64,000 bases of DNA from Clusia tigrina. Lineage: Eukaryota; Arthropoda; Insecta; Diptera; Clusiidae. Location: contig OV050033.1 in the NCBI GenBank assembly GCA_920105625.2, positions 91,080,280 to 91,144,279 of the forward strand, written 5' to 3'. The first letter of the stretch is position 1. Every line of letters begins with the position of its first letter. The notes beneath the pieces are model-generated. The model was not told where the DNA came from. It worked only from the letters and a program-made list of their open reading frames with translations, and searched no databases. The position numbers and the translations under genes are program-made. Positions 61,746-64,000 of this stretch are shown piece after piece.

Positions 61746-64000
61746 GACTCAAGGGTAGCATAGCTTTGAGCAATAAGTTAAATTGACAAGATGCCCGAGT
61801 ACTTTATTGTTACAAAACTTCAACGTCTTATGACGCTCCTGTAAAAAGATACAAGCATTTGTATGTTGAAAACTTTGATAGGTGTAGGACGTCCCGTATA
61901 GAAGTTAGGGCCATTTGAAGTTTTACCAGTGTTTGATTTGGGACTCAAGGGTAGCATAGCTTTGAGCAATAAGTTAATTTGACAAGCGGCTCGAGAACTT
62001 TATTGTTACAAAATTTCAACGTTTTATGACGCTGCAGTAAAAAGTTACAAGCATTTGTGTGTTGCAAACTTTGATAAATATAGTTTGCACCGTATAGAAG
62101 TTAGGGCCATTTGAAGTTTTATAAGTGTTTGATTTGGGACTCAAGGGTAGCATAGCTTTGAGCGATAACTTAAATTGACAAGAGGCTCGAGTATTTTATT
62201 GTTACAAAATTTCAAGGTTTTATGACGCCCCAGTAAAAAGTTACAAGCATTTGTATGTTGAAAACTTTGAAAGGTGTAGGACGTACCGTATAGAAGTTAG
62301 ATTCATTTTAAGTTTTATCAATGTTTGATATGGGACTCAAGGGTAGCATTGCTTTGAGCGATAGCTTAAATTGACAAGATGCTCGAGTATTTTATTGTTA
62401 CAAAATTTCAAGGTTTTATGATGCTCCAGTAAAAAGTTACAAGCATTTGTATGTTGAAAACTTTGATAGGTGTAGGACGTACCGTATAGAAGTTAGGGCC
62501 ATTTGAAGTTTTATCAATGTTTGATTTGGGACTCAAGGGTAGCATTGCTTTGAGCGATAGCTTAAATTGACAAGATGCTCGAGTACTTTATTGTTACAAA
62601 ATTTCAAGGTTTTATGACGCTCCAGTAAAAAGTTACAAGCATTTGTATGTTGCAAACTTTGATAGGTGTAAGACGTACCGTATAGAAGTTAGGGCCATTT
62701 GAAGCTTTATCAGTGTTTGATTTGGGACTCAAGGGTAGCATAGTTTTGAGCGATAACTTAAATTGACAAGAGGCTCGAGTATTTTATTGTTACACAATTT
62801 CAAGGTTTTATGACGCTCCAGTAAAAAGTTACAAGCATTTGTATGTTGAAAACTTTGCTAGGTGTAGGACGTCCCGTATAGAAGTTAGGGCCATTTGAAG
62901 TTTTATCAGTGTTTGATTTGGGACTCAAGGGTGGCATAGCTTTGAGCAATAAGTTAAATTGACAAGAGGCTCGAGTACTTTATGGTTACAAAATTTCAAC
63001 ATTTTATGACACTCCAGTAAAAAGTTACAAGCGTTTGTAGGTTGCGAAATTTGACAGGTGTAGGACGTACCGTATAGAATTTAGGGCCACTTTAAGTTTT
63101 ATCAGTGTTTGATTTGGGACTCAAGGGTAGCATAGCTTTGAGCGATAGCTTAAATTGACAAGGGGCTGGAGTAATTTATTGTTACAAAATTTCAACGTTT
63201 TATGACGCTCCAGTAAAAAGTTATAAGCATTTGTATGTTGCAAACTTTGATAGGTGTAGGACGCACCGTATAGAAGTTAGGGCCATTTGAAGTTTTACCA
63301 GTGTTTGATTTGGGACTCAAGGGTAGCATAGCTTTGAGCAATAAGTTAATTTGACAAGCGGCTCGAGAACTTTATTGTTAGAAAACTTCAACGTTTTATG
63401 ACGCTCCTGTAAAAAGATACAAGCATTTGTATGTTGAAAACTTTGATAGGTGAAGGACGTCCCGTATAGAAGTTAGGGCCATTTGAAGTTTTATCAGTGT
63501 TTTATTTGGGACTAAAGGGTAGCATAGATTTGAGCAATAAGTTAAATTGACAAGAGGCTCGAGTACTTTATTGTTACAAAATTTCAACGTTTTATGACGC
63601 TCCAGTAAAAAGTTATAAGCATTTGTATGTTGCAAACTTTGATAGGTGTAGGACGCACCGTATAGAAGTTAGGGCCATTTGAAGTTTTTCCAGTGTTTGA
63701 TTTGGGACTCAAGGGTAGCATAGCTTTGAGCAATAAGTTAATTTGACAAGCGGCTCGAGAACTTTATTGTTACAAAATTTCAACGTTTTATGACGCTCCA
63801 GTAAAAAGTTACAAGCATTTGTGTGTTGCAAACTTTGATAAATATAGTTTGCACCGTATAGAAGTTAGGGCCATTTAAAGTTTTATAAGTGTTTGATTTG
63901 GGACTCAAGGGTAGCATAGCTTTGAGCGATAACTTAAATTGACAAGAGGCTCGAGTATTTTATTGTTACAAAATTTCAAGGTTTTATGACGCCCCAGTAA
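61746..64000. repeat. Truncated continuation of the higher-order domain, 8- and 9-monomer steps
   Basis: The tacacaattt marker lies at 61223 and 62791 (1568, 8 x 196). The gataaatatag variant lies at 62073 and 63837, and gccccagtaaaa at 62227 and 63991 (both 1764, 9 x 196). Rearranged shorter versions of the 12/18-mer plan therefore occur here, and the array runs off the window end mid-monomer. Confidence 0.86.

Larger units (their letters stand above)
1..64000. repeat. Tandem satellite array, about 196-bp monomer, fills the window
   Basis: Seen directly: the motif ccatttgaag begins at 101 and again at 297, a spacing of 196, and the pattern continues to the last base. Each monomer carries the same ordered blocks: tttgggactcaagggtagc, gacaagaggctcgagtac, ttgttacaaaatttc, gacgctccagtaaaaag, ttacaagcattt and accgtatagaag, then gggccatttgaa. 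A consensus built by eye is 196 bp with 73 G+C (37%). All monomers lie in the same orientation. About 330 monomers fit. No unique flank is visible, so the array extends beyond both ends. Inference: eukaryotic heterochromatic satellite. The family name and the host are unknown to me. Confidence 0.98.

Noticed and set aside
331..63635. Many minus-strand open frames of 60-98 codons with a recurring NFLLERHKALKFCNN-type peptide
   Set aside because: They are the same satellite segment read in one frame, bounded by stops fixed by the monomer. 196 is not divisible by three, so frames break at each full-length repeat. There is no start context, domain, or length conservation. I do not call them genes.
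1..64000. CRISPR array
   Set aside because: Repeats are contiguous 196-bp units without short repeats separated by unique spacers, and all parts of the unit recur.
1..64000. CENP-B box in the monomer
   Set aside because: I found no match in the consensus on either strand to the core pattern (TTCG followed at the right distance by CGGG). The centromere suggestion rests only on array form.
1..64000. Mobile element, LTR or terminal inverted repeat within the array
   Set aside because: No sequence departs from the monomer, no inverted monomers were seen, and there are no target-site duplications around a foreign segment.
1..64000. TATA-like gtatagaag and A/T runs as promoters in each monomer
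   Set aside because: Such short AT motifs are expected in a 63% A+T repeat, and nothing downstream supports a transcription unit.
1..64000. tRNA, 5S rRNA or snRNA-derived origin of the monomer
   Set aside because: I could not recognise A/B box pairs, a cloverleaf, or rRNA segments in the consensus by eye. A covariance-model search would be needed to exclude a degraded origin.

Overview
The whole 64 kb window is one head-to-tail satellite DNA array. The monomer is about 196 bp, roughly 37% G+C by my count of a consensus, and repeats about 330 times. Every line I read aligns to this monomer in the same orientation. I found no unique sequence, no inserted transposon, no inverted monomer, no RNA gene and no credible protein-coding gene. 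This architecture (nucleosome-length AT-rich monomer, nested higher-order repeats, strict polarity) indicates eukaryotic heterochromatin, possibly centromeric or pericentromeric. The sequence alone does not identify the species or chromosome, and I do not recognise the monomer as a named satellite family.

Layout, left to right. 1-4480 is an irregular block with several small deletions. 4481-10304 holds a 2.38 kb segment present twice (offset 3442), separated by a tandem 376-bp dimer. 10305-12760 is irregular. 12761-27208 holds a 6.59 kb segment present twice (offset 7859), joined by an extra copy of an internal 1.29 kb piece, which therefore occurs three times. 27209-29830 is a diverged derivative of the preceding region. 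29831-31192 is a dimeric array (391 bp unit). 31193-44502 is a clean tandem duplication of a 6655-bp unit. 44503-47720 is a patchwork of pieces of that unit, including a 97-bp half-monomer. 47721-50220 is a five-monomer array (980 bp unit). 50221-52670 is a mosaic whose parts match about 27 kb, the first 747 bases of the window, about 8.4 kb and about 1.9 kb. 52671-64000 is a regular domain in which every marker spacing I measured is an exact multiple of 196 (6, 8, 9, 12, 18 and 20 monomers).

The monomers do not act as genes. 196 is not a multiple of three, so reading frames shift at each monomer, and all open frames are 60-98 codons long. The longer ones trace to particular indels or stop-destroying substitutions. 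The main biological content is recombination history: unequal exchange produces the long duplications, and short deletions at 2-4 bp direct repeats produce the length-variant monomers, which are then carried along and copied with the higher-order units.
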